From an uncultured Arenicella sp. (GTDB lineage: Bacteria > Pseudomonadota > Gammaproteobacteria > Arenicellales > Arenicellaceae), in contig CALINO010000005.1 of assembly GCA_938045295.1 (NCBI GenBank), positions 1 to 46,435 of the forward strand: 46,435 nucleotides of DNA, in the 5' to 3' direction. Under the pieces are notes generated by a model that saw nothing but the letters and a program-made list of their open reading frames with translations, ran no database searches and was not told where the DNA came from. The translations under genes and the position numbers were made by a program. This document shows positions 15,006 to 27,532 of this stretch, piece by piece; the first letter of the stretch is position 1; the number at the start of each line of letters is the position of its first letter.

Positions 15006-17582
15006 TTACGCAAGTCGGCGTAGCGACTCTAATGGCGGCACGGTAATAATTTCTCGGCTGCGCAACAAGCCTAGCGCGGTGATTAAAACCACTCCCAGCA
15101 GCAGCCCCACAAGCCAAAGCATGGGGTGCCATTGCGCGCTCAAATCGAACACGCGAGTTTGCACAAAGTACAACACAATTTCAGCGCCTATGCTGGCAAT
15201 CAAACCAGAGATAGCCCCCAAACTGGCGTATTCTACAGTTAAGGCGCCAATAATCACCTTTTTAGAACTGCCTAATGTGCGCAGAATGGCATTCTCTCGC
15301 AGACGCTCATCAAACGACACGCCAATGGATGCGAACAGCACCATGACGCCGCACGCCAGCACTAAGACTAAGATTAACTCCAAACCTTGAGTCACTTGAG
15401 TAATGACATCACGAATTCGAGCCACCACGTCGGTCAACTCAAGCACAATCGCGGTTGGAAACTGTTGCACCATTTTCCCAACAAACGGCGCTTGGTACAT
15501 CAGGCTTTGGTCTTGATTATTTGCCAAACCACCGGCTTTCACGGCCGTTACCCAATTAGGCTGATATTTATCCAACGCTCCTGGGTAAAAGATAACGTAA
15601 AAGTTTGGGTTCATGCTTTGCCAGTTAACACTGCGCAAGCTGGTCAATTTGGCGGTCATGGTTAAACCACCAATGCTGAAGGTTATTTCATCGCCTATGT
15701 TCACCCCAATTTCTGAAGCCACTTCTTCTTCCATTGAAAACTCAAACCCGTCTGGTGATTGTTGCCACCACTGACCTTGGGTTATTGTGTTTGACGGCGG
15801 CAATTCATCGGTTTGCGTGAAGTTCACTTCACGACTTAAGCCACCCGACCGAGCCAATCGCTCAGGCGTAATATCAACACCATTAATCGCGACCAGGCGC
15901 CCTCTTACCATGGGATACCATTGTGTCGTCTTAAGGTCTTCTTCTTGCAGCAACCCCTTTACTTGCTCAACCTCAGAATTGGCTACGTTAAACAGAAAAT
16001 GGCTGGGCGTGTCGCTTGGCAGTTGCGCTTCCCATTCTGAAATAAGGCTGGTGCGCATCCCCACGACGGTTAATAGCAACATTAAAGTACTGGCGAAACC
16101 CACTAATTGAATTAATGTGTGCTGGCGCCGGCGCCATAAATTTGCCAAGCCTAAACGTAAATAGCTGCCCTGCCACGCCCCTAAGCCTTTCGCCAAACGC
16201 AAAAATTGCAACGCAACAATGCCGCAAATAGCAAACAAGGCAAACAGAGCAGCTAAAAACAGCACCGCAGTGACGATGCTTTCGCTGTACCACGCGGTTA
16301 GAATTAAGAGCGCGAGTATGCCAATACTCAAGCGCTTACCGTGCCCCACTAATGAGCTGGGCAAGTCGCGCCGTAATACTTTTAGTGGCGCTATTGTTGG
16401 CAAGTGCCACAAGGCTGGCAGAGCAAAACCAATAACGCACACAAATCCCGTGAGCGCGGCAACGCCCCATGGTCGCCAACTGGGTGCCGGCAACTCAATG
16501 TTCAACAATTCTTTAGCGAGCTCGAGCAATAAATAGTGCACTAGCCAACCGAGCAACATGCCTAACAGTGTGGAAAATAAGGCAATGGCAAATAAACGTA
16601 TGGCCTGGCTCTTTCTGACCGCAGAAGCACCTTGCCCCCAAGCTTTCATTAGCGCAATTTGATCTGTTAAGCGGCCTGCGTATCGGTGACTGGCCAAAGC
16701 CATCGCCAAGCCTGCCAACAGCACACCAATGGTGCCACTTAACAATAAAAACGCACGCCCACGGGTAAACGTTTCACCCATCTGTTCTTGCGCGCCCTGC
16801 GGCGTCAATAGCTGATAATGCGGTGCGGCGGTGGATTGCAGGCCGGTATCGGAGCGGCTCTCGCCACCTGCCTCACCATCTCTGACTTCATTTTTTTCAT
16901 ACTGCCGATACCATTCTTGGTATTGAGCAATACTGGTTTCAGAACCACTAAGCAGTAAGCGATAGCTTGCTCGGCTGCCTGGGCGTATTAATTGCGTGGT
17001 TGGCAAGTCTTGATAATTAAACATGACTCGTGCGCCAGCAGCACCAAACGCGGTGCCTCGGTCAGGCTCGTTCACAATTAAATGCGTTATTGTTAAGTCC
17101 AGATAACCGACCGACAGTTGATCACCGAGTTCTAGGTTGAGTAAATTCAACAAGCGCGGCTCAACCCAGGCTTCACCTTGTTGCGGCCCAGTGGATAACG
17201 CTTGAACATTATTAGCGCTAACGCTATTAGCCACTTCAATTAAACCACGCAATGGATACGCTGAGCTGACCGCTTTCACTGACGCTAAATGGCTTTTTTC
17301 ACCGGCGAACACCATGGAGCGAAAATTCGCCGTGCGCGCCGTATTTAACGACAGCGCATCAGCTTGGTCTTTAAATGCCGGTTCAATAGCAATGACGCCA
17401 CCGACGGCCAAATCCGCCGCTAAAAACTGACTGATCTGCTGCACGATGCCACGCTCAACGCGGTCGGCAAATAAACTCACGGCACTGACCACCATCACCG
17501 CCAGCACCAAGGCTGATACCACTAAATTTAACTGCCCGCCTCGCCAATCGCGATACAGTAATTTCAAATCCACCAGTGTCAT
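15006..17582 (-). CDS. ybbP: ABC transporter permease, YbbP-like (FtsX/MacB fold, 858 aa)
   Basis: Large inner-membrane permease with an N-terminal membrane segment (LVVSALVLAVMVVSAVSLF), a long periplasmic domain, a central block of membrane helices, a second periplasmic domain and a last three-helix FtsX domain (ELILVLVLACGVMVLFASIG, RENAILRTLGSSKK). This is the type VII/FtsX-like architecture of E. coli YbbP (804 aa). Such proteins use cytoplasmic ATP for work in the periplasm rather than transport, for example lipoprotein or substrate release. Its ATG overlaps the stop of the ATPase gene by 4 bases (ATGA), so the two are translationally coupled. Together with divergent tesA it reproduces the E. 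coli tesA-ybbA-ybbP locus. Confidence 0.94.
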   Translation of the reverse strand: MTLVDLKLLYRDWRGGQLNLVVSALVLAVMVVSAVSLFADRVERGIVQQISQFLAADLAVGGVIAIEPAFKDQADALSLNTARTANFRSMVFAGEKSHLASVKAVSSAYPLRGLIEVANSVSANNVQALSTGPQQGEAWVEPRLLNLLNLELGDQLSVGYLDLTITHLIVNEPDRGTAFGAAGARVMFNYQDLPTTQLIRPGSRASYRLLLSGSETSIAQYQEWYRQYEKNEVRDGEAGGESRSDTGLQSTAAPHYQLLTPQGAQEQMGETFTRGRAFLLLSGTIGVLLAGLAMALASHRYAGRLTDQIALMKAWGQGASAVRKSQAIRLFAIALFSTLLGMLLGWLVHYLLLELAKELLNIELPAPSWRPWGVAALTGFVCVIGFALPALWHLPTIAPLKVLRRDLPSSLVGHGKRLSIGILALLILTAWYSESIVTAVLFLAALFALFAICGIVALQFLRLAKGLGAWQGSYLRLGLANLWRRRQHTLIQLVGFASTLMLLLTVVGMRTSLISEWEAQLPSDTPSHFLFNVANSEVEQVKGLLQEEDLKTTQWYPMVRGRLVAINGVDITPERLARSGGLSREVNFTQTDELPPSNTITQGQWWQQSPDGFEFSMEEEVASEIGVNIGDEITFSIGGLTMTAKLTSLRSVNWQSMNPNFYVIFYPGALDKYQPNWVTAVKAGGLANNQDQSLMYQAPFVGKMVQQFPTAIVLELTDVVARIRDVITQVTQGLELILVLVLACGVMVLFASIGVSFDERLRENAILRTLGSSKKVIIGALTVEYASLGAISGLIASIGAEIVLYFVQTRVFDLSAQWHPMLWLVGLLLGVVLITALGLLRSREIITVPPLESLRRLA

Positions 17583-18328
17583 ATCATGGCCGCAGGCTGT
17601 TGACTGTTATTATCTTGGTGCTCTTTTTCATCACCCACCACTGAGGCATTGCCAACCGAGCTAACTAAGCGCCCGCCATCAATGGTGATCACCCTTTCAC
17701 AGCGATCAGCCAAGCGTTGTTCGTGGGTTACTAAAATAAGCGTTGTGTCCGCCTGTTGGTTCAATTCAAACAATAGGTCTGATATTTTTTCTCCTGTGGC
17801 TTGATCCAAATTACCGGTAGGCTCATCGGCAAATAATAATTTAGGAGCACAGGCAAATGCTCTGGCAACAGCCACTCGTTGTTGCTCACCGCCGGATAAC
17901 TGCTTAGGGTAATGTTTAAAACGCTGACCTAAGCCCACTTTTTGCAAATAGTCGCGGGCTCGTGCTTGCGCGTCGGGCTGCCCATTTAATTCCATCGGCA
18001 AAGCCACATTTTCCAACGCGGTTAAACTGCCCAACAGTTGAAAAGTCTGAAACACAAAGCCAACAAGTTCTGCCCGAACGCGCGCTCGCCCCTCTTCGTT
18101 CATGGCGGTAATTTTATGCTGCCCTAACCAGATGTCACCTGACGTTGGCACATCTAAGCCGGCCAGCAAGCCAAGCAATGTTGATTTGCCGGCGCCGGAA
18201 GGGCCAACAATGGCCAAACTTTGGCTTTGCTGTAAACTAAATGAGATGTCTTGCAGAATAGCCAAGTCATCGTCGGCACTGGGCACTACTTTATTCACAG
18301 CGTTTACACGCAATACGGTATCGTTCAT
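17579..18328 (-). CDS. ybbA: ABC transporter ATP-binding protein, YbbA-like
   Basis: 249 residues with all ATPase motifs: Walker A GPSGAGKSTLL, Q-loop FVFQTFQLLGSL, signature LSGGEQQRVAVARA, Walker B LLFADEPTGNLD and H-loop LVTHE. It is of the LolD/MacB-type and partners the FtsX-like permease that starts within its stop codon. The N-terminus is slightly extended before the nucleotide-binding core. It is divergent from tesA across a short gap (18329-18400) that must hold both promoters. Confidence 0.95.
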   Translation of the reverse strand: MNDTVLRVNAVNKVVPSADDDLAILQDISFSLQQSQSLAIVGPSGAGKSTLLGLLAGLDVPTSGDIWLGQHKITAMNEEGRARVRAELVGFVFQTFQLLGSLTALENVALPMELNGQPDAQARARDYLQKVGLGQRFKHYPKQLSGGEQQRVAVARAFACAPKLLFADEPTGNLDQATGEKISDLLFELNQQADTTLILVTHEQRLADRCERVITIDGGRLVSSVGNASVVGDEKEHQDNNSQQPAAMI

Positions 18329-18400
18329 CTAATCTGTCTGCTGTGCTAAAGTCTAAAACTAGGCACGTTGTTAAAAATTGGTTTGAAATTTACACTCACA

Positions 18401-19051
18401 ATGATACTGAACTACCGAGCTAAAGGCTTCACACACCCTACACTTTTTTTGTTTATTCATGCATTGTTGTTATTAAGCAGCATGGTCGCATTGCAATCGG
18501 CGCACGCCAAACACTTATTAGTGTACGGCGACAGTTTAAGTGCGGCTTACGGCATGGAAGAACAGCAAGGCTGGGTGCACTTACTGAGCCAATCGCTTGC
18601 TGGCAAGCACACCATTTCAAACGCCAGCATTTCAGGTGAAACAACCGGCGGCGGCCTTGCTAGGCTGCCGGTTACCCTAGATGAACTGACGCCGGACATT
18701 GTTATGCTCGAACTCGGTGCAAATGATGGCTTACGGGGTTACTCTCCGCAGCTTATTGAAGACAATTTGCGCGCTATGGTTCGCGCCACTCAGGCTTCAG
18801 GCGCAACGGTATTCTTGGCCAGCATTTCATTGCCACCTACCTACGGGCCACGTTATATTGATCAATTCAGGTCGGTGTACAGCAACCTGTCAGAAGAGCT
18901 AGGCATTCCATTGCTTGATCTATACCGACCCGAGTTCGTCACAACTGCGGGCTATATTCAAGAAGACGGGCTGCACCCCAGCGCGCTGACCCAGCCCATT
19001 GTTAAAGACATGGTTTTGGACTTTCTTAACGACAACAATTTATTGGAGTAG
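18401..19051 (+). CDS. tesA: Periplasmic thioesterase/lysophospholipase TesA (SGNH hydrolase)
   Basis: GDSL/SGNH hydrolase that cleaves acyl-CoA, lysophospholipid and esters in the periplasm. Signal peptide to about residue 36 (LQSAHA). Block I VYGDSLSAAYG carries nucleophile S45, block II has the Gly of ISGETTGGG, block III ELGANDG has N108, and block V DGLHP has D189 and H192. ATG 18401 gives a good signal peptide; a TTG eleven codons upstream (18368) is open but less likely. No strong ribosome-binding site. The divergent YbbA/YbbP genes are the usual partners. Confidence 0.95.
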   Translation: MILNYRAKGFTHPTLFLFIHALLLLSSMVALQSAHAKHLLVYGDSLSAAYGMEEQQGWVHLLSQSLAGKHTISNASISGETTGGGLARLPVTLDELTPDIVMLELGANDGLRGYSPQLIEDNLRAMVRATQASGATVFLASISLPPTYGPRYIDQFRSVYSNLSEELGIPLLDLYRPEFVTTAGYIQEDGLHPSALTQPIVKDMVLDFLNDNNLLE

Positions 19052-19056
19052 TGTCA

Positions 19057-19686
19057 ATGGCATTAACACTTTATGGGCTTGGCCCCTCACGCTCTTTTCG
19101 CTGCCTATGGGCGCTCGAAGAAGCGGCGTTAGAATACGATTACATTAATATAGAAATGGGCAGCAACGAAAAAAACGGCGCCCAATCCGATGAGTATCTG
19201 AACATAAACTCTCAAGGTAAAGTGCCTGCACTAGCGCATGACGATTTTAGCCTTACCGAGAGTGCGGCCATTCTCAATTATATAGATTCCTTAGCTCAAC
19301 AAAGTTTTATACCTTCGCAGCCTCAACAGCGTGCTAAGTATGATGAACTCGCATTCTTTGTCTTATCTGAGCTTGAACAACCGCTGTGGACAATAGGCAA
19401 ACACAAGTTCGCAATACCTGAGCAATATCGAATCAGTGAGATTTTCACGACGGCTGCCTGGGAATTCGACAAAGCCATCAAGGCACTGGGCAATATTACT
19501 GACATTGGCAATGGCGAACAACGTTATGCGCTTGGCGATACGTTTAGCTTCGCTGATGTTTTAATTGCGCAGACCATTAATTGGGCTGATGTATTTAAAA
19601 TGGAAGTGCCAGCTGAATATTTAACCTATCGCGACACCATGTACGCTCGGCCAGCAGTTAAAAACGCGAAGGCTAAATTCGCGTAA
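19057..19686 (+). CDS. Glutathione S-transferase family protein (209 aa)
   Basis: Thioredoxin-fold N-terminal domain (LTLYGLGPSRSFRCLWALEEA, with Ser of GPSRS as likely glutathione-activating residue), cis-proline and G-site block GKVPALAHDDFSLTESAAILNYI, and an all-helical C-terminal domain with the capping motif FSFADVLIAQTI. It would conjugate glutathione to or reduce small electrophiles in the cytoplasm. I chose ATG 19057 because GGAG lies eight bases upstream; a GTG at 19051, overlapping the tesA stop, adds two residues. It is probably co-transcribed with tesA. Its end is 3 bases from the convergent phosphatase gene. Confidence 0.93.
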   Translation: MALTLYGLGPSRSFRCLWALEEAALEYDYINIEMGSNEKNGAQSDEYLNINSQGKVPALAHDDFSLTESAAILNYIDSLAQQSFIPSQPQQRAKYDELAFFVLSELEQPLWTIGKHKFAIPEQYRISEIFTTAAWEFDKAIKALGNITDIGNGEQRYALGDTFSFADVLIAQTINWADVFKMEVPAEYLTYRDTMYARPAVKNAKAKFA

Positions 19687-19689
19687 CCA

Positions 19690-20160
19690 TTAATCTGACG
19701 ACAGCTTGCTCAAGGCCTTTTCAACCGCGGTCATGTATGGGTGCACCTGAGGCCGCTGAGCACGCAAGTAATTGAGCCCTTCTTCTGGGCTCATTTCGCG
19801 ATAGTGGCACAGGTAGGTAAGCACGGTGGCCGGGGCTCGGCAAATACCAGCATTGCAATGAACATACACGCGGTGTTTATTTACTAACAGCTGATTTAAT
19901 GCCATTACCGGTTCTGGCAACTTCTCACCCAAATCGGCTTCATCAAAGTCGATAACCGGAAAACGTTGCACGACAATGTGGTTGCTTTGATAGGCGTGTT
20001 GCAATGCCGCCCAATCTATTTGATGGTTTTTTAAATCCGCATCACTTTGCAACGACAACACGGCGCTTACTTTCATTTGCGCCAAACGCTTAACATCAAG
20101 TTCCGCTTGTGGCGCACTGCCGATGAAAATATTAGGCTCAATGCCGCTGAAATTAATCAT
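19690..20160 (-). CDS. Dual-specificity/tyrosine phosphatase-like protein (156 aa)
   Basis: Cysteine phosphatase with the signature HCNAGICRAP (nucleophile C102, R108), in a single small DSP domain. D71, D73 or D76 in the loop PVIDFDEADLG could be the general acid. It lacks a signal peptide. The substrate is unknown; small bacterial DSPs act on phosphoproteins, phosphosugars or nucleotides. Its ATG overlaps the hemE stop by 4 bases (ATGA), so it is translated together with hemE. Whether it serves haem synthesis cannot be said. Confidence 0.9.
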   Translation of the reverse strand: MINFSGIEPNIFIGSAPQAELDVKRLAQMKVSAVLSLQSDADLKNHQIDWAALQHAYQSNHIVVQRFPVIDFDEADLGEKLPEPVMALNQLLVNKHRVYVHCNAGICRAPATVLTYLCHYREMSPEEGLNYLRAQRPQVHPYMTAVEKALSKLSSD

Positions 20161-21233
20161 GGGTGAAATTGACCACTTTCGGTTTGCACCGTTTGCACCA
20201 AGGCTTGCATATTTTCAGGTTTAGCAAACGGCTGAATGCCGTGACCTAGATTAAATATGTGGCCTTTGTGTTGGTCTTCATGCGTGCCATAGGCATTTAA
20301 CACTGCCATTGCCTGTTCTGACACTTGCGGTGCGTGAGTGTTCATCACAACTGGATCCATATTGCCTTGCAACACAACACGGTCGCCCACTCGATGCTTG
20401 GCTTGAGCAATATCAACCGTCCAGTCTAAGCCTAACCCATCGCAACCGGTGTCGGCCATCATTTCTAACCACTGACCACCGCCTTTAGTGAATAACACAA
20501 TGGGGGTATCTTGACACTGAGCGTCGGCTTTTAATGCGCTTACAATCTGCGCCATATAGTCTAAAGAAAAGCGTTGGTAGTTTTCAGTCGACAACATGCC
20601 GCCCCATGTATCGAACACCATCAATGACTGAGCGCCGGCCTTAACTTGTGCCTTTAAATACTCAATCACTGAGTCGGTAATGATTTGCAATAATTGGTGT
20701 GCGGATTTTGGCGACTCAAACATGAACCCCTTAATACGCCGAAAGTCTTTACTGCCACTGCCTTCAACCATGTAGCTGGCCAAAGTCCACGGACTTCCAG
20801 TAAAGCCAATTAAGGGTACGCGGCCATTTAATTCCTGGCGAATAACACGAACCGCATTCATCACGTAGCCTAAGTCATCTTCGGCATCCGGCACGCCTAG
20901 CGCATCGATGTCGGCTTGGCTGCGGATGGGCTTATTAAAAACCGGGCCAACCCCTTCTTCTAACACCAGCTCCAAACCCATCGCGTCTGGAATGGTTAAA
21001 ATGTCAGAGAATAGAATAGCGGCATCAAGACCGAAGCGGTCTATGGGCTGCATAGTCACTTCACACGCCAATTCTGGTGTTTTGCACAGCGTTAAAAAAT
21101 CACCGGCCTGTTTTCGAGTAGCGCGATACTCTGGCAAATAACGCCCAGCTTGGCGCATTACCCAGATTGGGGTTCGCTCTACTTTTTCTCCGCGCAAGGT
21201 GCGCAGATATAAATCGTTTTTTAAATCTGTCAT
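20157..21233 (-). CDS. hemE: Uroporphyrinogen decarboxylase HemE
   Basis: Cofactor-free enzyme that turns uroporphyrinogen III into coproporphyrinogen III in haem synthesis. Family motifs: RTPIWVMRQAGRYLPEYRATR, PIDRFGLDAAILFSDIL with the catalytic Asp in FSDI, GFTGSPWTLASYMVEG, MVFDTWGG and FNLGHGIQP. Length 358 aa is normal. ATG 21233 gives the full N-terminus. It is followed by the phosphatase with a 4-base overlap and preceded by the gltD terminator, so it has its own promoter in 21234-21270. Confidence 0.97.
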   Translation of the reverse strand: MTDLKNDLYLRTLRGEKVERTPIWVMRQAGRYLPEYRATRKQAGDFLTLCKTPELACEVTMQPIDRFGLDAAILFSDILTIPDAMGLELVLEEGVGPVFNKPIRSQADIDALGVPDAEDDLGYVMNAVRVIRQELNGRVPLIGFTGSPWTLASYMVEGSGSKDFRRIKGFMFESPKSAHQLLQIITDSVIEYLKAQVKAGAQSLMVFDTWGGMLSTENYQRFSLDYMAQIVSALKADAQCQDTPIVLFTKGGGQWLEMMADTGCDGLGLDWTVDIAQAKHRVGDRVVLQGNMDPVVMNTHAPQVSEQAMAVLNAYGTHEDQHKGHIFNLGHGIQPFAKPENMQALVQTVQTESGQFHP

Positions 21234-21270
21234 GGTTTAAGTATACCGTGCAAAGGTTTGTACAAGGTAT

Positions 21271-21302
21271 AAAAAAAGCCGCTCTGAGGGCGGCTTTTTT
21301 TT
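21271..21302 (-). terminator. Terminator of the gltBD operon
   Basis: A 12-bp stem (AAAAAAAGCCGC at 21271-21282 with its complement from 21290) surrounds a 7-base loop. T-runs lie on both sides, so it may work both ways. It lies 31 bases after the gltD stop and before hemE. Confidence 0.9.
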
Positions 21303-21332
21303 ATAATCACGCGCTTATAAATCGCAAAGCTA

Positions 21333-22769
<1,437 letters not shown>

Positions 22770-25700
22770 TTAAGCCGCTGCCCGTAGTGAATCGATTAGA
22801 GTTTCAAGATCGCTAGCCTTTGGCTTAATCATCCAAAAGCTTGGCAAATAGTCGGCGAAGTCTTCCAAAATTTCGGCACCACGCACACTGCCCGTAGAGT
22901 CGACATGACGTTGAATCATGTTTTGCAAGAACAATGCATACGACTCCATGGCTTCAGGCATTAAGCGATAGGTATCGATTAATTCGTGATTATAGCGATC
23001 AATGAAGCGGCGATCTTGGTCTAAGACAAAAGCCACGCCACCAGTCATACCCGCGCCAAAATTGACACCGGTTTCGCCTAATACGCAAACCGCACCGCCG
23101 GTCATGTATTCACAACCGTGATCACCCAAGCCTTCAACCACAGCAAAGGCGCCTGAGTTACGAACAGCAAATCGTTCACCGGCCGTTCCTGCAGCAAACA
23201 ATTCACCGCCTGTCGCGCCGTACAAACACGTGTTACCAATAATGGTTGACTCAGCAGCAACAAAGCGAGTGTCTTTAGCTGGGTAAATCGCTACGGTACC
23301 ACCGGACATGCCTTTGGCCACATAATCGTTGGCGTCGCCTTCTAGGTTGATATTCAAACCATTAGCGTTCCAAACAGCAAAACTTTGCCCCGCCGAACCG
23401 CTTAAGTTTAGCGTTACGGGTGCGTCACTTAAGCCAAGATGCCCGTGCGCTTTAGCAATTTCGCCCGACAACCTAGCGCCGATAGAACGGTGAATATTTT
23501 GTACTTTATAATCAAACGTGCCGCCCGATTTAGACTCAATAGCCGGCAACATGTCGGCCACCATTTGTTCGGCCAACAAACCTTTATCAAAAGGCTCGTT
23601 TTTCGGCTCGACACAGAATTGCGGCTTATCATTGGCTACGTAAGTGCTCGACAATATTTCTGACAGGTCTAAACCACGTTGCTTATCGGTTTCGCCTTCC
23701 AGCACTTCAAGCAGGTCGGTACGGCCAATCAGGTCTGTTAACTTAACAACACCTAATTTTGCCATCCACTCTCGGGTTTCCATCGCGATGAACTTAAAAT
23801 AGTTAACCGCTCGCTCAACCGTGCCAACGTAATGCTTTTGACGCAACACGTTGTGTTGAGTGGCCACACCTGTTGCACAATTGTTCAGGTGACATATTCT
23901 TAAATACTTACACCCTAAGGCCACCATTGGGCCGGTACCAAAACCAAAACTTTCAGCGCCAAGAATGGCGGCTTTAATAACGTCTAAGCCAGTCTTCAAA
24001 CCACCGTCGGTTTGCAATCGCACCTTATCGCGCAAATCATTCGCACGTAACGTTTGGTGCGCTTCGGTCAAACCCAGTTCCCACGGTGAACCTGCATAAC
24101 GAACCGAGGTTAATGGGCTAGCACCCGTACCACCGTCATAACCTGAGATAGTAATCAGGTCTGCGTAAGCTTTGGCCACACCGGCGGCAATAGTTCCTAC
24201 GCCGGCTTCAGCCACTAACTTTACGGATACCAGTGCGTCAGGGTTCACTTGTTTTAAATCGAAAATAAGCTGCGCTAAATCTTCAATTGAATAAATATCA
24301 TGATGCGGTGGCGGTGATATCAGCGCGACACCTGGGCGCGAATGGCGCAATGTTGCAATAAGATCATTCACCTTATGGCCAGGCAGTTGACCACCTTCGC
24401 CCGGTTTCGCACCCTGAGCTACTTTAATTTGCAGTACTTCGGCATTGACTAAATAATGCGGTGTTACGCCAAATCGCCCTGAAGCAACCTGCTTAATCTT
24501 AGACATTTTGAGCGTGCCATAACGAGCCGCATCTTCACCGCCCTCACCAGAATTTGAACGACCACCTAAGGTGTTCATTGCCTGGGCAAGTGATTCATGC
24601 GCTTCAGGAGATAAGGCACCCAACGACATGCCCGCACTGTCAAACCTCAGGACAATGTCTTCCCACGGCTCAACGTCGTCAATGGAAACTGGCTCTACGT
24701 CGTCTCGCAATTTCAATAAGTCACGCAACACCATGGGCTTGCGCAAATTAACCGTGTCGGCGTAATCTTGGTAAAGCTTGTAGTCGCCGCTTTCAACTGC
24801 CGCGTGCATGGTACGAACCACATCAGGGTTGTACGCATGGTATTCGCCACCGTGAATAAATTTCAGCAAACCACCTTGCTCTAAACCAGTTTGAGCATTC
24901 CAAGCGAAGGCGTTAAGCACTCTCTGATCATTATCTAGATGCTCAAACGTGCTGCCTTGAATTCGACTTGTGGTGCCGTTAAAGCAAAGGCTGACCACTT
25001 CATCAGACAAACCAACCGCTTCAAAGAGCTGAGCGCCACGATAACTGTGGATGGTTGAAATGCCCATTTTAGAAATGATTTTATACAGACCTTTGTTAAC
25101 GCCTTTACGGTACTGGCGTAGCAACACAGTAAGGTCGCCTTTAACTTTGCCATCGCGCACCATTTCATTGATGCTTTCATACGCCAAGTAAGGATGAATG
25201 GCTGTAGCGCCATAGCCAATAAGCACCGCAAATTGGTGAGAGTCACGCGCGGTTGCTGTGTCGATAACTAGGTTTGCATTACAACGCAAACCAGACGCCG
25301 TTAAGCGGTGGTGCACGGCGCCAGTTGCCAATAAGGCTTGCACTGGCAAACGGTCTTGCGAGATTGAACGGTCAGACAGCACAATAATACGAACGCCATC
25401 ACGCACCGCTTGCTCGGCTTCCTCGCAAATGGCTTGAACCCTGTCAGCCAATTTCTCAGATGCGGCATAAGTGATGTCGATAATCAACGACTTAAAGCTG
25501 GCGTCTTCTTGCGAGATAAGCTTTTTGTATTTGCCTGTAGACAGCACCGGTGAATCAACAACGATGGACTTAGCCATACGTTCATTAGGCTCAAACAAGC
25601 TGGACTCGGCACCAAAATACGTTTCCAGCGACATCACGATTTGCTCACGCAACGGATCAATCGGTGGGTTGGTTACCTGTGCAAACTGCTGACGAAAATA

Positions 25701-27233
25701 GTCGCTGAGCATACGATGGCGCATTGACAACACGGCCATTGGCGTATCATCGCCCATCGAACCCGTGGCTTCTTGCGCTGATTCAGCCAAAACGCGAATT
25801 ACATCAGTGCATTCTTCGTTAGTGATTTGAAAAAGCTTTTGATAAATTTTTAACGACGCCGAGTTTAACGAAACCGTTTCTTCTTCTTCGGTCAACTCTG
25901 ACTTAAGCCGAACAACATTATTCTTCAACCACGCTTTATATGGGTGCTGAGACTTAATACGCTCATGCACTTCATCAGGCGTAATGATGTCACCAGTTTG
26001 CGTATCAACCGCCATCATCTGACCCGGTTTTAAGCGGCCTTTTTCGACCACATCACGCTCATCGTATTCGTATACGCCCACTTCTGAAGCTAGCGTGATG
26101 AAACGATCTTTAGTCACCACGTATCGAGCGGGCCTTAAGCCATTTCGGTCCAAGGCACATGAGGCATAGCGGCCGTCAGTTAATACAATACCTGCCGGGC
26201 CATCCCAAGGCTCGGCATGTATCGCTTGGAAGCGATAGAACGCTTTTAAATCAGGGTCAATATGTTCGGCATTTTGCCACGCAGGTGGCACCAATGTTTG
26301 AGTAGCACGAAAGATATCCATGCCGCCCATTAAGAACACTTCAAGCATGTTATCCAGACTCATTGAATCTGAACCGGCTTTATTTACGAACGGTGCCGCG
26401 TCGCTCAAGTTTGGTAACACCGGCGATGTTAATTTGGCACCACGCGCAATGGCCCAGTTACGGTTACCTTGAATGGTGTTAATTTCACCATTATGAGCCA
26501 AATACCTGAACGGCTGAGCCAAACGCCATTGAGGTAATGTATTTGTGGAAAAACGCTGATGAAATAAACACAGCGATGACGCCATGTCTTCTTCGTTAAG
26601 GTCTTTATAAAATACCGGCAAGTATTCCGGCATCACCAAGCCTTTGTACAAAATAACTTTGCTTGAAAGACTTGGAATGTAAAACTGATTGTCGGTTTCC
26701 CAAATTTGCTTTTCAGCACGGCGGCGCGCTAAAAACAATTTACGTTCGAACCCACTCAGTGGCGCGCCTTCTGCGGAGTTAACGAAAACCTGTTCAATAC
26801 GTGGCACCGAACGCTTAGCTTGCTCACCCAATGCAGATTCATCCGTTGGCACTGTACGCCAACCCACAACCTGTAAGCCTTCATTGGCCAACTCTGCATT
26901 GAGCACTTCTTTAGCCGCTTCGGCTTCAGCTGATTCTTGAGATAAAAATACCAAGCCTGTGGCAAAGTCATCGTTTAACTGATAGCCATCGGCTTCAGCT
27001 ACTTTGCGCATGAACGACTCTGGCATAGCCATTAGAATGCCGCAACCATCGCCGGTTTTGCCATCAGCAGCAACCGCACCACGATGCGTCAGGCGTGCCA
27101 ACGCACTTATTGCGGTGCTGATAAGCCAATGGCTCGGCTTACCGTCCATTTGCGCAATTAGGCCAAAACCACAATTATCTTTTTCGAACGAAGGACGATA
27201 GAGCCCGCCCTCACCATGATACATATTTGTCAT
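22770..27233 (-). CDS. gltB: Glutamate synthase large subunit GltB
   Basis: Alpha subunit (1487 aa) of NADPH glutamate synthase, which makes two glutamates from glutamine and 2-oxoglutarate. A propeptide of 20 residues is cut to expose the nucleophile C21 (DNCGFGLIA) of the class II amidotransferase domain. A central domain, the FMN-binding synthase domain ([14 protein letters not shown]) and a C-terminal GXGXG beta-helix ([11 protein letters not shown]) follow. The 3Fe-4S cysteines are in [12 protein letters not shown]. The start at 27233 has AGGTG eight bases upstream. An unusually long leader precedes it (27234-27621). Confidence 0.97.
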   Translation of the reverse strand: MTNMYHGEGGLYRPSFEKDNCGFGLIAQMDGKPSHWLISTAISALARLTHRGAVAADGKTGDGCGILMAMPESFMRKVAEADGYQLNDDFATGLVFLSQESAEAEAAKEVLNAELANEGLQVVGWRTVPTDESALGEQAKRSVPRIEQVFVNSAEGAPLSGFERKLFLARRRAEKQIWETDNQFYIPSLSSKVILYKGLVMPEYLPVFYKDLNEEDMASSLCLFHQRFSTNTLPQWRLAQPFRYLAHNGEINTIQGNRNWAIARGAKLTSPVLPNLSDAAPFVNKAGSDSMSLDNMLEVFLMGGMDIFRATQTLVPPAWQNAEHIDPDLKAFYRFQAIHAEPWDGPAGIVLTDGRYASCALDRNGLRPARYVVTKDRFITLASEVGVYEYDERDVVEKGRLKPGQMMAVDTQTGDIITPDEVHERIKSQHPYKAWLKNNVVRLKSELTEEEETVSLNSASLKIYQKLFQITNEECTDVIRVLAESAQEATGSMGDDTPMAVLSMRHRMLSDYFRQQFAQVTNPPIDPLREQIVMSLETYFGAESSLFEPNERMAKSIVVDSPVLSTGKYKKLISQEDASFKSLIIDITYAASEKLADRVQAICEEAEQAVRDGVRIIVLSDRSISQDRLPVQALLATGAVHHRLTASGLRCNANLVIDTATARDSHQFAVLIGYGATAIHPYLAYESINEMVRDGKVKGDLTVLLRQYRKGVNKGLYKIISKMGISTIHSYRGAQLFEAVGLSDEVVSLCFNGTTSRIQGSTFEHLDNDQRVLNAFAWNAQTGLEQGGLLKFIHGGEYHAYNPDVVRTMHAAVESGDYKLYQDYADTVNLRKPMVLRDLLKLRDDVEPVSIDDVEPWEDIVLRFDSAGMSLGALSPEAHESLAQAMNTLGGRSNSGEGGEDAARYGTLKMSKIKQVASGRFGVTPHYLVNAEVLQIKVAQGAKPGEGGQLPGHKVNDLIATLRHSRPGVALISPPPHHDIYSIEDLAQLIFDLKQVNPDALVSVKLVAEAGVGTIAAGVAKAYADLITISGYDGGTGASPLTSVRYAGSPWELGLTEAHQTLRANDLRDKVRLQTDGGLKTGLDVIKAAILGAESFGFGTGPMVALGCKYLRICHLNNCATGVATQHNVLRQKHYVGTVERAVNYFKFIAMETREWMAKLGVVKLTDLIGRTDLLEVLEGETDKQRGLDLSEILSSTYVANDKPQFCVEPKNEPFDKGLLAEQMVADMLPAIESKSGGTFDYKVQNIHRSIGARLSGEIAKAHGHLGLSDAPVTLNLSGSAGQSFAVWNANGLNINLEGDANDYVAKGMSGGTVAIYPAKDTRFVAAESTIIGNTCLYGATGGELFAAGTAGERFAVRNSGAFAVVEGLGDHGCEYMTGGAVCVLGETGVNFGAGMTGGVAFVLDQDRRFIDRYNHELIDTYRLMPEAMESYALFLQNMIQRHVDSTGSVRGAEILEDFADYLPSFWMIKPKASDLETLIDSLRAAA

Positions 27234-27367
27234 GAATCAACACCTACGTTTTGTTCGTCGAAATTCTCAGCTCGAACTGTTGGTTACTCGTAAAAATCGC
27301 AACTTAAAGAAACTGACATGATCCAGTTAAGCTAAAACAAGCCTTTGTTTGGCGCCATAAACAACCT

Positions 27368-27389
27368 CGCACATAATGCATTACATGCG
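27368..27389. promoter_or_regulatory. 22-bp interrupted palindrome upstream of gltB
   Basis: A perfect central palindrome TAATGCATTA (27374-27383) is flanked by CGCA and TGCG arms separated by two unpaired bases on each side. It lies 135 bases before the gltB start and could be a dimeric regulator site. It does not match an ArgR or Lrp consensus by eye. Confidence 0.4.
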
Positions 27390-27532
27390 ATACAAGTCAC
27401 CATCTTGCTTCAAGTTGACCCAGCACAGCAATAGAACATTGCTAACGTGGGCAGTGATTAAATTATGAGTAAATCTGAATTGATCGAGTACGTACAGCCA
27501 GCGACACATTCGGCAATCGCAAACAGCAACGC

